Below are positions 50,978 to 60,782 of a DNA stretch of 64,000 nt, piece by piece. The position numbers and the translations under genes are program-made. How positions within the stretch are numbered: position 1 is the stretch's first letter; the number at the start of each line of letters is the position of its first letter. The stretch spans positions 1-64,000 of the forward strand of contig JAFGDQ010000106.1 in the NCBI GenBank assembly GCA_016932015.1, given 5' to 3'. A model generated the notes under the pieces. It saw nothing but the letters and a program-made list of their open reading frames with translations. It did not search any database and was not told the origin of the DNA. Source of the stretch: Spirochaetota bacterium (GTDB taxonomy: Bacteria > Spirochaetota > UBA4802 > JAFGDQ01).

Positions 50978-52990
50978 TTACATTGTTATTTTTATGCCGC
51001 CGTAAATCTGTCTTCCCGGCATAAAATATCCGCCTTCTGTGTATTCTTTATTCAGTATATTTTCGCCTCTGACCCATACATCTACATTATCGTTAACCTT
51101 ATAGCCAATATTACAATCGAAAGTTAACACACCATCTTCCTTATATTCAGGCTGTCCGCTATAGTCTGAGTAATATACAAAAAATTTCATACTACTTCTG
51201 TAACTTGCACGGAAATATGCCGTAAAATTATACAATGGCAGAAGAGAAACAGTAGCGCTTACTTTATGATTGGGCAGATATGTAACATCCTGCCACTCGT
51301 ATGAATCAGCATCCTTATATTCTCCTTTCACATAAGTATAAGCAACATCAACTTTTACAAGTGAAGCAATTAAAGAATTAAAATATAGTTCAAGCCCTTT
51401 TGAATATGACTTACCTTCCGCCTGATTATATCCACCGGAAATGTAAACTATCCTGTTCTCTATCTCTGTATAAAATACTGCCCCTCCAATTCTGCCCATA
51501 TTCTGAATGTCCTGATCAATTCCTATTTCGTAATTTATACTCTTTTCCGGTTCCAGATATTCATTACCAATTGTTGTCAAAATTCCAGCACTGCTGTCAT
51601 AATACTGGCCATATAATTGATAAGGTGAAGGCATTTTATATCCCGAACTGATTCCACTACGTACCTTTGTTCCTGAAGGTTTATATACAAAGGCAATTGA
51701 AGAATCATAAGTAAAGGTATTATCATGAGCTTCAGGCATAACATATCTACCGCCAATATTAAACATAATCATTTCATCAAAAAAAAGGCATTGCAGTTGT
51801 GAATATAAATCTGTTGTATAATAATCATAATCAAATTTAACTGTAGTATAATTGCCAGAATACGCATCTTCTGGAGATCTGCCATGATATTCCTGATATT
51901 TATAATCTGCGCCAATACTAAATATAAAATTTTCACCAAAATACAGATTATGCTGCATATCTCCGTAACATTCCTGACCACCATACTCCCCTACATTTCC
52001 ATCAACATCTGCATCATAAATATATTTTCTATTGGTTTTGGTGTATGCCCCTTTTATAGTGTAGTCCCATATATTCATAACCTTATGAGAAACGCTTAGG
52101 CCTGTATTTGAAAGAATACCTTCTCTGTGGGAATTCTCATCAGGTTCGGTTTCAATCAACTCTGAAGTAACAGGATCGAGCTTCGGTGAAGATCCGCTTT
52201 GAAGATCAGTCAAAAAATTCAATGAATTAATATCAATTGTTAAGTCATTCAATTTAAAGCCAACTCGCCCTGAAAACCCTTTGTTTTCATAATAAAAACT
52301 GGTATATCCGTTATCTTCTTCACGTCCGACACTTCTGACAACTACGGGACAGAAATCCAGATAATAACTATCAGAACCATAAGATGCTCTGGCAGTCTGT
52401 ATTATCTGATCCTCTCCTCCATATTCACTTCTCGATTCAAAATGAAGCCCTGATTTTGGTTTTTCCGGTATAATATTGATTACACCGCCAATTGCACGGG
52501 AGCCATATAACGTACTTCCTGTTCCTTTCAATACTTCAACTTGACCAACGTTTGAAGACATAAACATATCTTCAATAAAAAATGTGATTGAGTCTGAAGT
52601 ACCACCTGCATCATTAAGAGGAATTCCATTATACTGAAATTGTGTATAATCCGCAGAGACTCCGCGAATTTGAACGGTTGAATACTGTCCGGTACCTCCG
52701 CCTCTATTTAAATGCACTCCAGGAAGATTATCAAGCAATTCAGGAAGATATGATTCCTTTGCAGCTTCCATATCTTCTTTATCTATAACATCCACACTCT
52801 TTGTTAATTTATCCTGGCTCACTTCTGTTTTAGTAGCTGTAACAACTACTTTTCCTAAATTCGCTTCTTCTTTGATTGTTGATTCTGTTTCTTGTGTAGT
52901 TCCTCGTTCTTCTTGTGCAAATGCAGCTTGAGTATAAAAAAAACAGAATACTGATATTATTGTTAAAAATGATAACATATATCGTTTCAT
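50978..52990 (-). CDS. btuB: TonB-dependent outer-membrane cobalamin receptor under R10
   Basis: A 670-residue receptor. Signal peptide to about residue 25 (AAFAQ), plug (LGKVVVTATKTEVSQDKLT, LLDNLPGVHLNRGGGTGQYSTVQIRG, EVLKGTGSTLYGSRAIGGVINIIPEK) and barrel ending RQIYGGIKITM. The plug order is like E. coli BtuB. AAGGAGAG lies nine bases before the ATG. It is a single-gene unit under R10 with leader element copy B between the R10 terminator and the start. Confidence 0.92.
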   Translation of the reverse strand: MKRYMLSFLTIISVFCFFYTQAAFAQEERGTTQETESTIKEEANLGKVVVTATKTEVSQDKLTKSVDVIDKEDMEAAKESYLPELLDNLPGVHLNRGGGTGQYSTVQIRGVSADYTQFQYNGIPLNDAGGTSDSITFFIEDMFMSSNVGQVEVLKGTGSTLYGSRAIGGVINIIPEKPKSGLHFESRSEYGGEDQIIQTARASYGSDSYYLDFCPVVVRSVGREEDNGYTSFYYENKGFSGRVGFKLNDLTIDINSLNFLTDLQSGSSPKLDPVTSELIETEPDENSHREGILSNTGLSVSHKVMNIWDYTIKGAYTKTNRKYIYDADVDGNVGEYGGQECYGDMQHNLYFGENFIFSIGADYKYQEYHGRSPEDAYSGNYTTVKFDYDYYTTDLYSQLQCLFFDEMIMFNIGGRYVMPEAHDNTFTYDSSIAFVYKPSGTKVRSGISSGYKMPSPYQLYGQYYDSSAGILTTIGNEYLEPEKSINYEIGIDQDIQNMGRIGGAVFYTEIENRIVYISGGYNQAEGKSYSKGLELYFNSLIASLVKVDVAYTYVKGEYKDADSYEWQDVTYLPNHKVSATVSLLPLYNFTAYFRASYRSSMKFFVYYSDYSGQPEYKEDGVLTFDCNIGYKVNDNVDVWVRGENILNKEYTEGGYFMPGRQIYGGIKITM

Positions 52991-53033
52991 TATATTCTCT
53001 CCTTGAGATAATTAAACTTTTATAATCTTACTT

Positions 53034-53140
53034 GACTCTCAGGGAAAAACCTTAATATTATTGTAAATGAAAGGTTTGTCTCTCTCCGGAGAGTAAATTT
53101 TTTAAACACTCGGATAATTGCCGTTATCCGAGTGTTTTAA
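53034..53140 (-). promoter_or_regulatory. Conserved btuB leader element, copy B
   Basis: The minus strand has AAACACTCGGATAA pairing with TTATCCGAGTGTTT around CGGCAA (53104-53137), then the palindrome CTCTCCGGAGAG (53082-53093) and GAGAGTCAA further on. The layout matches copy A at 27831-27932, with the stem changed on both sides. CTCTCC is complementary to GGAGAG in the btuB ribosome binding site. Confidence 0.6.
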
Positions 53141-53269
53141 TAATTTCTTTAAAAATATACGTTTTCACCCCCTTTTTCTATTTTCATAAATTTTTAAACA
53201 GTTGCTAATATCTAATTTTAAAAAAAATATCTCGTTCCAAATATGAGTTTTTAACCACGCCCATAAACT

Positions 53270-53302
53270 AAAAAACCCCGAAACCTTTCAGGCTCCGGGG
53301 AT
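53270..53302 (-). terminator. Expression-platform terminator of riboswitch R10
   Basis: CCCCGGAGCC...GGTTTCGGGG followed by five T on the minus strand; nearly identical to the R9 terminator. Confidence 0.85.
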
Positions 53303-53362
53303 ATCCCTTTTTCATCCTCGAAAAATTGCGCATACTTTTACCGAAGAATACGCGTTCATCCA

Positions 53363-53560
53363 TATTGACAGGTCTTCTGGCTCCCGGATCATTCTGAAAA
53401 CCGAGCCTTCCCGCCTTTCGGCAGTGGCATCATTTCGGCATCAGTCCCCGGTTACAGCGGCGGGTCCGCTCCCGATTCTAACGGGATTCCCTTTCTAAAC
53501 CTTTACTATGTAAGGCCTTTATTAAGTAAAGGAAAGCCTCCGTTGTATGGAGGATCAATA
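53363..53560 (-). ncRNA. Cobalamin riboswitch R10
   Basis: The minus strand has GAGCCAGAAGACCTGTC (near 53368-53384), the GCCGCTGTAACCGGGGACTG core (near 53440-53463) and P1 TATTGA/TCAATA. It is close to R9 and R11 and controls the single btuB at 50978. Confidence 0.95.
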
Positions 53561-53594
53561 CAGGCTATGTAAATTAAAACTTATGATGTACGCC

Positions 53595-53622
53595 ATAATA
53601 AGTATTAAAATTTTTTAGTCAA
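53595..53622 (-). promoter_or_regulatory. Candidate promoter of R10
   Basis: The minus strand shows TTGACT (53617-53622), 16 bases, then TATTAT (53595-53600), about 35 bases before the aptamer. A similar TTGACT stands before R11. Confidence 0.5.
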
Positions 53623-53728
53623 TAAAAAATTTTAATACTTCATTCATTATATAATAAATTTTCATTAAAATTTTCGATAATTATAAATTCTTATATCATA
53701 TAACGCTTATAATAGTATTTGAATTATA

Positions 53729-54490
53729 TCAATTCTTCATTACACAAATCAGATCCGAAGTTCTTTTTAAAACATCGTCAATATTATAACAAATTAGCGG
53801 ATACTTTACAGCAGGCCTTTTTATTAAAACTACTTCAACACCTGTCTCTTTTGCTGCTTTAACTTTTTCAATAACTCCGCCCTCTTCTCCACTGTCCTTT
53901 GTTACGATAAACTTAATATTTAATTCTCTGTATAATGCTTTATTCAATTCAACAGAAAATGGGAACCTTACTGCGATTATTTTATCAACAGGAATACCTG
54001 ATTTCTCACATGCATCAATCGAGCTTTTAAGAGGAAGTACTCTGACAAAAAGTCTTTCTCTTTCTATTGATTTAAAATCCGGAATATTCTTTGACCCGAT
54101 TGTCAGAAGAATATTCCCCTCCCTGTTGTTCAAGTATTCCACAGCACTTTTATAGTCATCGCATATATAATTCACATGAGAATAATTTATTTCTTTTCTT
54201 TCAAAACGTATATACGGTACTCCTGTTTGTTCCGATACTGAAACAGCATTAGCGGAAACTTCAGCGGCAAATGGATGGCTCGCGTCAATAATCAGATTTA
54301 TTTCATGTGACTTGATAAGATTCTGCATGTCATTCATATCAAGAGGACCTGTCAGAATCGTAAGCCTTTCTTTTTCGCCAAGCAGAACACGGCCATAGCC
54401 AGTAACAACAGAAGCCAGTACATCATATTGCTTCAGAAGCACATCAATAAGATCCCTTGCTGATTTTGTTCCCGCAATAACCCATATCAT
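53729..54490 (-). CDS. cbiJ: Precorrin-6A / cobalt-precorrin-6A reductase
   Basis: A 253-residue CobK/CbiJ-family protein: MIWVIAGTKSARDLID, SVVTGYGRVLL, LIIDASHPFAAEVSANAV, YIRFERKEI and KFIVTKDSGEEGGVIEKVKAA. It reduces the corrin precursor with NAD(P)H. It is the last gene of the R11 cbi run, abutting cbiH with no gap. Confidence 0.92.
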   Translation of the reverse strand: MIWVIAGTKSARDLIDVLLKQYDVLASVVTGYGRVLLGEKERLTILTGPLDMNDMQNLIKSHEINLIIDASHPFAAEVSANAVSVSEQTGVPYIRFERKEINYSHVNYICDDYKSAVEYLNNREGNILLTIGSKNIPDFKSIERERLFVRVLPLKSSIDACEKSGIPVDKIIAVRFPFSVELNKALYRELNIKFIVTKDSGEEGGVIEKVKAAKETGVEVVLIKRPAVKYPLICYNIDDVLKRTSDLICVMKN

Positions 54491-55225
54491 TTATACTTCA
54501 TAGCCTCTGGGTGTTATTATTTTTTCTCCTGAAATGTAAGTCTTTGAATTTCCAATTATAACTGTAGTAAGCATATCTATATCATGTTCCAGCATTTTCT
54601 CAAGAGTGGTTACGACCGAAGTTGTCCCTTCCCTTGCAGCGTTTCTTACTATGCCCACAGGAGTATCCTTCCCTCTATAGGAGAGTATTATATCCCTTGC
54701 TTCTTCTATATGCTTTGTTCTTGTTTTGCTTTTCGGATTGTACAGGCAAATAACAAAATCACCCTTTGCAGCGCATTCAAGCCTGAGTTTTATCAGGTCT
54801 CGATCTGTCAGAAGATCGCTAAGACTTATTGAAGCATAATCGTGCATTACAGGAGCACCAAGTATAGATGCTGATGTAATAAAAGACGTAATACCCGGAA
54901 TAATTTCAGCTTCAATATCACTGTTATTCTTATCAATTATTTCAAGCATTAAACCCGCCATTCCGTAAATACCGGAATCACCGCTGGATACAAGAGCAAC
55001 AACCAAACCTTGTTCAGCAATCTCCAGCGCCTTCCCACATCGATCCGTTTCCTTTCTCATGCCAGTGGAAAGTACGTTCTTTAAAGTGAATGATTTTTTT
55101 AAAATATCTATATAGGTTTTATAACCTATAACAATATCACATTGTTCAATTACTTCAACAGCTTTTAAACTCATATGTTCCCGGCTTCCGGGACCAATTC
55201 CTACAATAAAAATTTTTCCTTTCAT
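54491..55225 (-). CDS. cbiH: Cobalt-precorrin-3 C17-methyltransferase
   Basis: A 244-residue tetrapyrrole methylase: FIVGIGPGSREHMSLKAVE, IGYKTYIDIL, VVALVSSGDSGIYGMAGLMLE, LGAPVMHDYASISLSDLLT and FVICLYNPKSKTR, a set typical of CbiH/CobJ. It methylates C17 and drives ring contraction with CbiG. The ATG overlaps the cbiG stop by four bases. Confidence 0.94.
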   Translation of the reverse strand: MKGKIFIVGIGPGSREHMSLKAVEVIEQCDIVIGYKTYIDILKKSFTLKNVLSTGMRKETDRCGKALEIAEQGLVVALVSSGDSGIYGMAGLMLEIIDKNNSDIEAEIIPGITSFITSASILGAPVMHDYASISLSDLLTDRDLIKLRLECAAKGDFVICLYNPKSKTRTKHIEEARDIILSYRGKDTPVGIVRNAAREGTTSVVTTLEKMLEHDIDMLTTVIIGNSKTYISGEKIITPRGYEV

Positions 55226-56250
55226 GTCTTACAGTTTATTTCCTCTTCCCACAAAGCAATAGTAATTCCGTTTTCTTTATATTTACTCATTAAAAGTTTT
55301 CCGCTTCCGTCTGACGCGAGAAATGCGCATGGCTCCGCGACTGCTCCTGCTCCAGTATTTTCACGAACAAAATCTGAAACGGCAAATCTGTTTTCAACTT
55401 TATTTATTTCATCAGCCGAAAAAAAACTGATTTTTTTCCCAAAAGACGAAACCGCATTTAAAAGGCCCGTTTCATTCTTTTTTATATTAATAGAAGCAAA
55501 GCCTTTAATACTCCTTAAATCCAGGCCGGCATGATTAACCCTGTCAATTATTAGTTCATAAATCAATTTCTCTTGAGTTCCCTTTCTGCATCCAATCCCG
55601 GCAATTATATTTACAGGAATAAGCTGAACGTATGGTTTACCGGAAAATTCTATTGTTTTATTAGTTAAATAAATTAAACCTTCAGCTTTATTCCGCGTGT
55701 TATCAGTAAAAAAGCTTAGGCAGTGTAAAGCAATATTAATATCGCTTACAATTGCTACTTTAGCTCCATTAACAATCAGAGATGTGATATCCTTTGCTCT
55801 CTGCATATCATCAATAACGCATCCAAGTTGTTTGGCAATCATATCAACCGATATCAGGCCGTTTACATCAGATGATGTTGTTATTACCGGCTCAGCTCCC
55901 AGACGTTCACTGATTTCGAGGGCCATGTGGTTTGCCCCGCCAATATGGCCGGACAGCAAACTGATTACAAATTTTCCTTTTTCATCCATTACAAGTACAG
56001 CAGGGTCGCTTGTTTTTTCCCTGATATACGGTGCAATTGAGCGTACAACAATTCCGGAAGCCATTATAAATACTAAAACATCATATTTATTAAAAATACT
56101 CCCGATATGCTCTGTAAAATTTCCTTTAATGTAAATATCAGCTACACCGTTTTTTTCTTTTGAATGAATTACCGATTCAGGAAAACTTTCCTTCATTTTT
56201 TCTGCAAGCGTGAGCCCGCCTTTTGTCAGCGTTATTACTGCTATCCGCAT
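55222..56250 (-). CDS. cbiG: Cobalt-precorrin-5A hydrolase
   Basis: A 342-residue CbiG protein: VFIMASGIVVRSIAPYIREKTSDPAVLVMDEKGKFVISLLSGHIGGAN... in the N-terminal domain and IAGIGCRKGTQEKLIYELI with FASINIKKNETGLLNA in the C-terminal domain. It opens the delta-lactone and releases acetaldehyde. Its presence marks the oxygen-independent pathway. It overlaps cbiF by ten bases. Confidence 0.94.
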   Translation of the reverse strand: MRIAVITLTKGGLTLAEKMKESFPESVIHSKEKNGVADIYIKGNFTEHIGSIFNKYDVLVFIMASGIVVRSIAPYIREKTSDPAVLVMDEKGKFVISLLSGHIGGANHMALEISERLGAEPVITTSSDVNGLISVDMIAKQLGCVIDDMQRAKDITSLIVNGAKVAIVSDINIALHCLSFFTDNTRNKAEGLIYLTNKTIEFSGKPYVQLIPVNIIAGIGCRKGTQEKLIYELIIDRVNHAGLDLRSIKGFASINIKKNETGLLNAVSSFGKKISFFSADEINKVENRFAVSDFVRENTGAGAVAEPCAFLASDGSGKLLMSKYKENGITIALWEEEINCKT

Positions 56251-57002
56251 TCTGCTTTCCTGAACTCATGCGAAAAATCTTTATCATATAATTTACTTTT
56301 TTCAAAATCATTACCGAGAAAATCTCCAACCATTATCATAGCTGTCTTTTTTATTTCCGCTTCAACAGTTTTCTGCGCGATATTTGACAAATTTCCAAGT
56401 ACGATTTTCTGGTCAGGCCATGTTGCTTTCTGAATTATAGCGACAGGAGTTGAAGCGGGATAATATTCAAGAAGCTTTTCTACAACATCATCAATCATTT
56501 GAACAGAAAGAAAAATGCACATGGATGCTTTATGTGAAGCAAGGGAGGTAAGAGATTCCTTCTCCGGCACAGAAGTCCTCCCTTCAAGTCTTGTAAGAAT
56601 AACAGTCTGTGAAACTCCCGGAAGAGTGAATTCCATTCCGAGTGCGGAAGCCGCTCCCGTAAAAGAACTTACTCCCGGAATTACTTCATAAGGAATCCGA
56701 TCTTTTTCCAGCTCAACTATCTGCTCACGAATAGCTCCGTATATGCTCGGATCTCCGGTATGAACACGCGCGACAAGCAGATCCTTTTCTACGGCATCTT
56801 TCATCACCTGCATAACCTCATCAAGTGTCATGGATGCACTGTCATATAACTTCATCTTATTATCATAATTTTTAAACAGCTCTTTATTTACTAAAGATCC
56901 GGCATATATTATAACATCAGCTTTTTCTATTATCTTCATTCCTTTTAATGTTATAAGCTCCGGATCTCCCGGACCTGCTCCAATAAAATATACTTTTTTC
57001 AT
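56241..57002 (-). CDS. cbiF: Cobalt-precorrin-4 C11-methyltransferase
   Basis: A 253-residue methylase: VYFIGAGPGDPELITLKGMKII, DVIIYAGSLVN, VARVHTGDPSIYGAIREQI, YEVIPGVSSFTGAASALGMEFTLPGVSQTVILTR. The order and wording match CbiF/CobM. It directly follows cbiL with no gap. Confidence 0.95.
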   Translation of the reverse strand: MKKVYFIGAGPGDPELITLKGMKIIEKADVIIYAGSLVNKELFKNYDNKMKLYDSASMTLDEVMQVMKDAVEKDLLVARVHTGDPSIYGAIREQIVELEKDRIPYEVIPGVSSFTGAASALGMEFTLPGVSQTVILTRLEGRTSVPEKESLTSLASHKASMCIFLSVQMIDDVVEKLLEYYPASTPVAIIQKATWPDQKIVLGNLSNIAQKTVEAEIKKTAMIMVGDFLGNDFEKSKLYDKDFSHEFRKAECG

Positions 57003-57698
57003 TTAACGAACCCTCTTCTTTACTATAACGGTAGTTAAATACCCAATATCTCCATACAGGTCATCAATCCCGTTACTTACTGATTCATCTTCTGTCCCGA
57101 TCTTCGAAGCGATTGTCACATCAAAATTTCCGCGTTCTTTTAAAGAATCAGCTAGCCTGTTATTGTCAGCCGATGCCTTTAGGAATACGATATTATCATA
57201 TTTATCCAGGTAATATTTTATATCTGTTCCCGAGTTTAACGGCAATATGACCAGACTCTGATTATGTATTGCCAGAGGAAGATTCTGTTTTGATGCTGTA
57301 GCACTGAACGATGATATTCCGGGTACAGTTTCTATTTCAACATCCATTTTTTTTAAATACTCAAGCAAATAGATATATGTGCTGTAAAGCATTGAATCAC
57401 CAATTGTGAGAAAAGCAACGTTCTTTCCTGAATCAACATATCTCTTGATAATTAATGAATTATCTTTTATCTGCTCTCCTCTTTTTTCCATATTTTTAAT
57501 CATTGGAAATTCCATCTTTACAACCTGCGTATTACAGTTCAGATATTTAGACGCGATATCAAGCGCCATGCTTCCTTTTTCACTTTTGCTCTCTGGAACA
57601 GCCACAATATCCACAATTTTTAAAATATTTACAGCTTTAAGCGTTAAAAGCTCCGGGTCACCCGGCCCGATTCCAATACCATAAAACTTTCCTTTCAT
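57003..57698 (-). CDS. cbiL: Cobalt-precorrin-2 C20-methyltransferase
   Basis: A 231-residue methylase: FYGIGIGPGDPELLTLKAVNIL, VAVPESKSEKGSMALDIA, VAFLTIGDSMLYSTYIYLLEYL, VETVPGISSFSATASK. This is the CbiL/CobI pattern. ATG at 57698 is preferred to the preceding in-frame TTG; it overlaps the cbiT stop by one base. Confidence 0.94.
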   Translation of the reverse strand: MKGKFYGIGIGPGDPELLTLKAVNILKIVDIVAVPESKSEKGSMALDIASKYLNCNTQVVKMEFPMIKNMEKRGEQIKDNSLIIKRYVDSGKNVAFLTIGDSMLYSTYIYLLEYLKKMDVEIETVPGISSFSATASKQNLPLAIHNQSLVILPLNSGTDIKYYLDKYDNIVFLKASADNNRLADSLKERGNFDVTIASKIGTEDESVSNGIDDLYGDIGYLTTVIVKKRVR

Positions 57699-58285
57699 CA
57701 ACAGACTCCATTTTTACAGGCTGTTATCAGAAATATCGGGTTCTGCGCTTTCATCATAGTCGAGTTTCCTTTTTTCTCAGCTCTTGTAATTGCTACCTGT
57801 ATAATCTCTGTACTATATTCTTTTGAAATAAAAAAATCGTCAGCAGCCTTCAATGTTTCAAGAGTTACAGCATTGACTGCAATTATTCCGTCTGCGTTTA
57901 TATTAAGGTCTATCCATTCCAGTATACTGAAAAAATTTCCTCCGGACCCTCCAATGAATGCCCTGTTAAACTGTGCTTCAGGAAGGTCAGCCGGAGCTTC
58001 TCCGGCAATAATTTTAATGTTTTCAACTTTGAATTTTTTACAGTTTTTTTCAATAAGCTCAATTGCTTCAGCTTTTCTTTCTATTGAATATACTTTACCG
58101 CTCTTAAGTATAAGTGCAGCTTCAATAGAAACTGAACCTGTACCGGCTCCAACATCCAGAAGTATGGAATCCGCTTCCAGCCTCAGCTTTGACAAAGACA
58201 GGACGCGAATCTCCTCCTTTGTCATCGGCACATTTCCTCTTATAAACTCGTCATCCGGTATTCCAGGTATAATGCTATTTATCAT
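57698..58285 (-). CDS. cbiT: Cobalt-precorrin-6B C15-methyltransferase (decarboxylating)
   Basis: A 195-residue SAM-dependent methyltransferase: IPDDEFIRGNVPMTKEEIRVLSLSKL, motif I LLDVGAGTGSVSIEAAL and FIGGSGGNFF, all usual in CbiT. In many bacteria it is fused to CbiE as CobL; here the two are separate genes overlapping by 11 bases. Confidence 0.94.
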   Translation of the reverse strand: MINSIIPGIPDDEFIRGNVPMTKEEIRVLSLSKLRLEADSILLDVGAGTGSVSIEAALILKSGKVYSIERKAEAIELIEKNCKKFKVENIKIIAGEAPADLPEAQFNRAFIGGSGGNFFSILEWIDLNINADGIIAVNAVTLETLKAADDFFISKEYSTEIIQVAITRAEKKGNSTMMKAQNPIFLITACKNGVC

Positions 58286-58898
58286 TTATTATCACCACAG
58301 TACTCAAATTATAAACTTCTTTCATCATGGAAGCATTACGCGCATTTGTACTTATTATAAGTTCATCCTCATAGGATAAATTTATTCCAATAATTATTTT
58401 ACAATAATCCATTCCCCCTTCACAAAGCAAACCGGCGATATAGTTGTAAGTATGCCTCGAATCTGTAAGAAAAAAACAATGTTTATTTAATTTTACTGCA
58501 CTTACTATATCATCATCTTTTCCATGTACGCTGCCGAGATAGGCATTCTCCCATGCAAGATTCAGCTTCGCAAAAATATACTGCATGGAACTGATTCCAG
58601 GAATTACTCTGATATCACTTTCATCAAAATTCCTTTTCATAAATCCGAGTATTCCGTAAAAACCCGGATCTCCGCTTGCGACTACAGAAATGGATTTTGA
58701 TTTATAATTCTCTGAAATATATTTTTTCAGAGCATCAAGATCACCTGTTATCTCTATTGTTTCCTTATCTCTGACATCAATAGCTTCAAGATTCCGCCTG
58801 CCTGCAATTATCACATCGCTTTTTGCTAAAACTGAATTAACAGCAGGAGTTATGTAATCCGGATGACCCGGGCCTATGCCGACAACGTTTATTTTCAT
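58275..58898 (-). CDS. cbiE: Cobalt-precorrin-7 C5-methyltransferase
   Basis: A 207-residue methylase: VVGIGPGHPDYITPAVNSVL, VIIAGRRNLEAI, ISVVASGDPGFYGILGFMKRNF, RVIPGISSMQYIFAKLNLAWENA and SVHGKD. This matches CbiE. It overlaps cbiD by four bases (ATGA) and cbiT by 11. Confidence 0.94.
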   Translation of the reverse strand: MKINVVGIGPGHPDYITPAVNSVLAKSDVIIAGRRNLEAIDVRDKETIEITGDLDALKKYISENYKSKSISVVASGDPGFYGILGFMKRNFDESDIRVIPGISSMQYIFAKLNLAWENAYLGSVHGKDDDIVSAVKLNKHCFFLTDSRHTYNYIAGLLCEGGMDYCKIIIGINLSYEDELIISTNARNASMMKEVYNLSTVVIINDK

Positions 58899-60007
58899 GA
58901 AGCAGCCTGTAAAGAATCTATCATTTGATCAGCACCTTTGCTTTTTCCCAATAAACCTTTTTTTTCCGAAAATAATACAACTTCAACAGACAAATCATTA
59001 TGAACAAAGCCGCAGCATCTTTCTGCCGCAGTCTCGGCAAGATACATAAAAAAAGACATATCCTTAATATATTCAATTGCTTCTTCAGTTGTCAGGCTCT
59101 CCATTATTGCCTTTACTACATCCGCATTTCCTGTAAACAGCGCATAATGAGAAGCAAGTATCTCAACACGCGCGTCTGCTACTTTACTGTGAGTATTGAA
59201 AATACCTCCTGCAACCTTAACAAGCTTACCGATATTGCCCACGAACAGAATACTCCTGAAACCCTCATATACCGCCCGGTTAAGCATATCTCCTATATAA
59301 TTACTGACTGTAACAATATGTCTTTTCTCAATTTTCAAAGACTCGATAGCATACTTTTCTCCGTAATTACCCGGAACAAAAACAGCAGCTTCGTTTCCTG
59401 ATTTCCTGAGCATAGACAGCTCAAGTCCGATTGATTCGGTAATAGAGTCTTCAGACATAGGTTCAACAATACCGCTTGTACCGATTATTGAAATACCTCC
59501 TTCAATACCCAGCTTTGGATTGAATGTCCTTTCAGCTACAGATTCTCCGCCCGGAACAGAAATCTCAATACATACTCCGGTATTTTCCGGAAGTACGCCC
59601 CTTACCTCATTCTCAATCATACGCATAGGCACCGGATTGATCGCCGGATTTCCCGGTTCAACCGAGAGTCCTTTTTTTGTAACACGCCCGACTCCGTCTC
59701 CTCCGGTAATTTTTATTCCGCTTTCAGCAGTGCTCACCTTTGCGTAAATTCTCATGCCGTTAGTAATATCAGGATCATCTCCGGCATCCTTGATAACACA
59801 GCAGCGCGCGTAATCCGGAAAAAAAGAAATGTCTTCAACATCAAGATTCAGAGTCCATCCTTTGGGAGTATCAATACTGACATGATTAACCGGAGCCTGT
59901 TTTACAAGCATCTCAGCGGCAGCTTTGGCAGCTGCAGCCGCACAGGTACCGGTTGTGTATCCGCAGCGCAGTTTTTTTCCGCTTACAATTTTATAATTAT
60001 TCAGCAT
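58895..60007 (-). CDS. cbiD: Cobalt-precorrin-5B C1-methyltransferase
   Basis: A 370-residue CbiD: LRCGYTTGTCAAAAAKAAAEML, the C-terminal HNDLSVEVVLFS and GTSGIVEPMSEDS. It uses SAM to methylate C1 in the oxygen-independent pathway. It lies 15 bases after cbiC. Confidence 0.95.
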   Translation of the reverse strand: MLNNYKIVSGKKLRCGYTTGTCAAAAAKAAAEMLVKQAPVNHVSIDTPKGWTLNLDVEDISFFPDYARCCVIKDAGDDPDITNGMRIYAKVSTAESGIKITGGDGVGRVTKKGLSVEPGNPAINPVPMRMIENEVRGVLPENTGVCIEISVPGGESVAERTFNPKLGIEGGISIIGTSGIVEPMSEDSITESIGLELSMLRKSGNEAAVFVPGNYGEKYAIESLKIEKRHIVTVSNYIGDMLNRAVYEGFRSILFVGNIGKLVKVAGGIFNTHSKVADARVEILASHYALFTGNADVVKAIMESLTTEEAIEYIKDMSFFMYLAETAAERCCGFVHNDLSVEVVLFSEKKGLLGKSKGADQMIDSLQAAS

Positions 60008-60022
60008 AAAATCCGTTAATTT

Positions 60023-60646
60023 TTAATCAGACTGTTTCATCAGCTGATACAATAATGCATTCAGAAAAGCTACTGCTATAGTACTGCCGCCTTTACGACC
60101 GTTTGTTACCGCATAGGGAACTCCGGTTTTCTTTATCTCCTCTTTTGATTCAGCTGCCCAGACAAAACCTACAGGCATTCCTATAACAAGAGCAGGTTTA
60201 ACTTTATCATTAAAAATCATTTCTTTAAGAGCATGTAACGCGGTAGGAGCATTTCCAATTGCAAAAATTTTAATTCTTTCATCTTTACACGCTTTTTCAA
60301 TTCCCACGATTGATCTTGTAATACCCCTCCTCTCCGCTTCCATGGCTACTGCTTCATCTGAAATTGAGGTTACAATTTCACATCCGAATTTTTCAAGAGC
60401 TGACTTTTTAACTCCTGATTTTATCATATTGGTATCTGCATAAATTCTGCATCCGCTTTTTATAGCAGTAATTCCGGATGATATTGCATCAGAATGGATT
60501 TCCGTTATTTTTCCGTATTCGAAATCAGCAGAAGTATGTATTATTCTGTATATATACGGCTTATTCTCTTCAGCAATATTATCCTCAATTTCCTGATCAA
60601 TTATTTCAAAACTTCTTTTTTCAATTTCAGCAGGATTTAATATCAT
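60023..60646 (-). CDS. cbiC: Cobalt-precorrin-8 methylmutase
   Basis: A 207-residue CbiC/CobH: it opens NPAEIEKRSFEIIDQEI and has the catalytic His (H37) in RIIHTSADFEYG. DTNMIKSGV and IGMPVGFVWAAESKE follow, then NGRKGGSTIAVAFLNAL. It moves the C11 methyl to C12 to give cobyrinate. GGAG lies eight bases before the ATG. Confidence 0.95.
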   Translation of the reverse strand: MILNPAEIEKRSFEIIDQEIEDNIAEENKPYIYRIIHTSADFEYGKITEIHSDAISSGITAIKSGCRIYADTNMIKSGVKKSALEKFGCEIVTSISDEAVAMEAERRGITRSIVGIEKACKDERIKIFAIGNAPTALHALKEMIFNDKVKPALVIGMPVGFVWAAESKEEIKKTGVPYAVTNGRKGGSTIAVAFLNALLYQLMKQSD

Positions 60647-60782
60647 TAGTTTTCTCCGTTATATATTTGCTGCGTAATGTGAAGCTTACAATATTTTACA
60701 GTATCATTTATTTTTAACATTTCAGTTATTTACGAAAAAATTAGCAAAGAATTAGATTTTGGAATTAATAAATATAAAAAAA

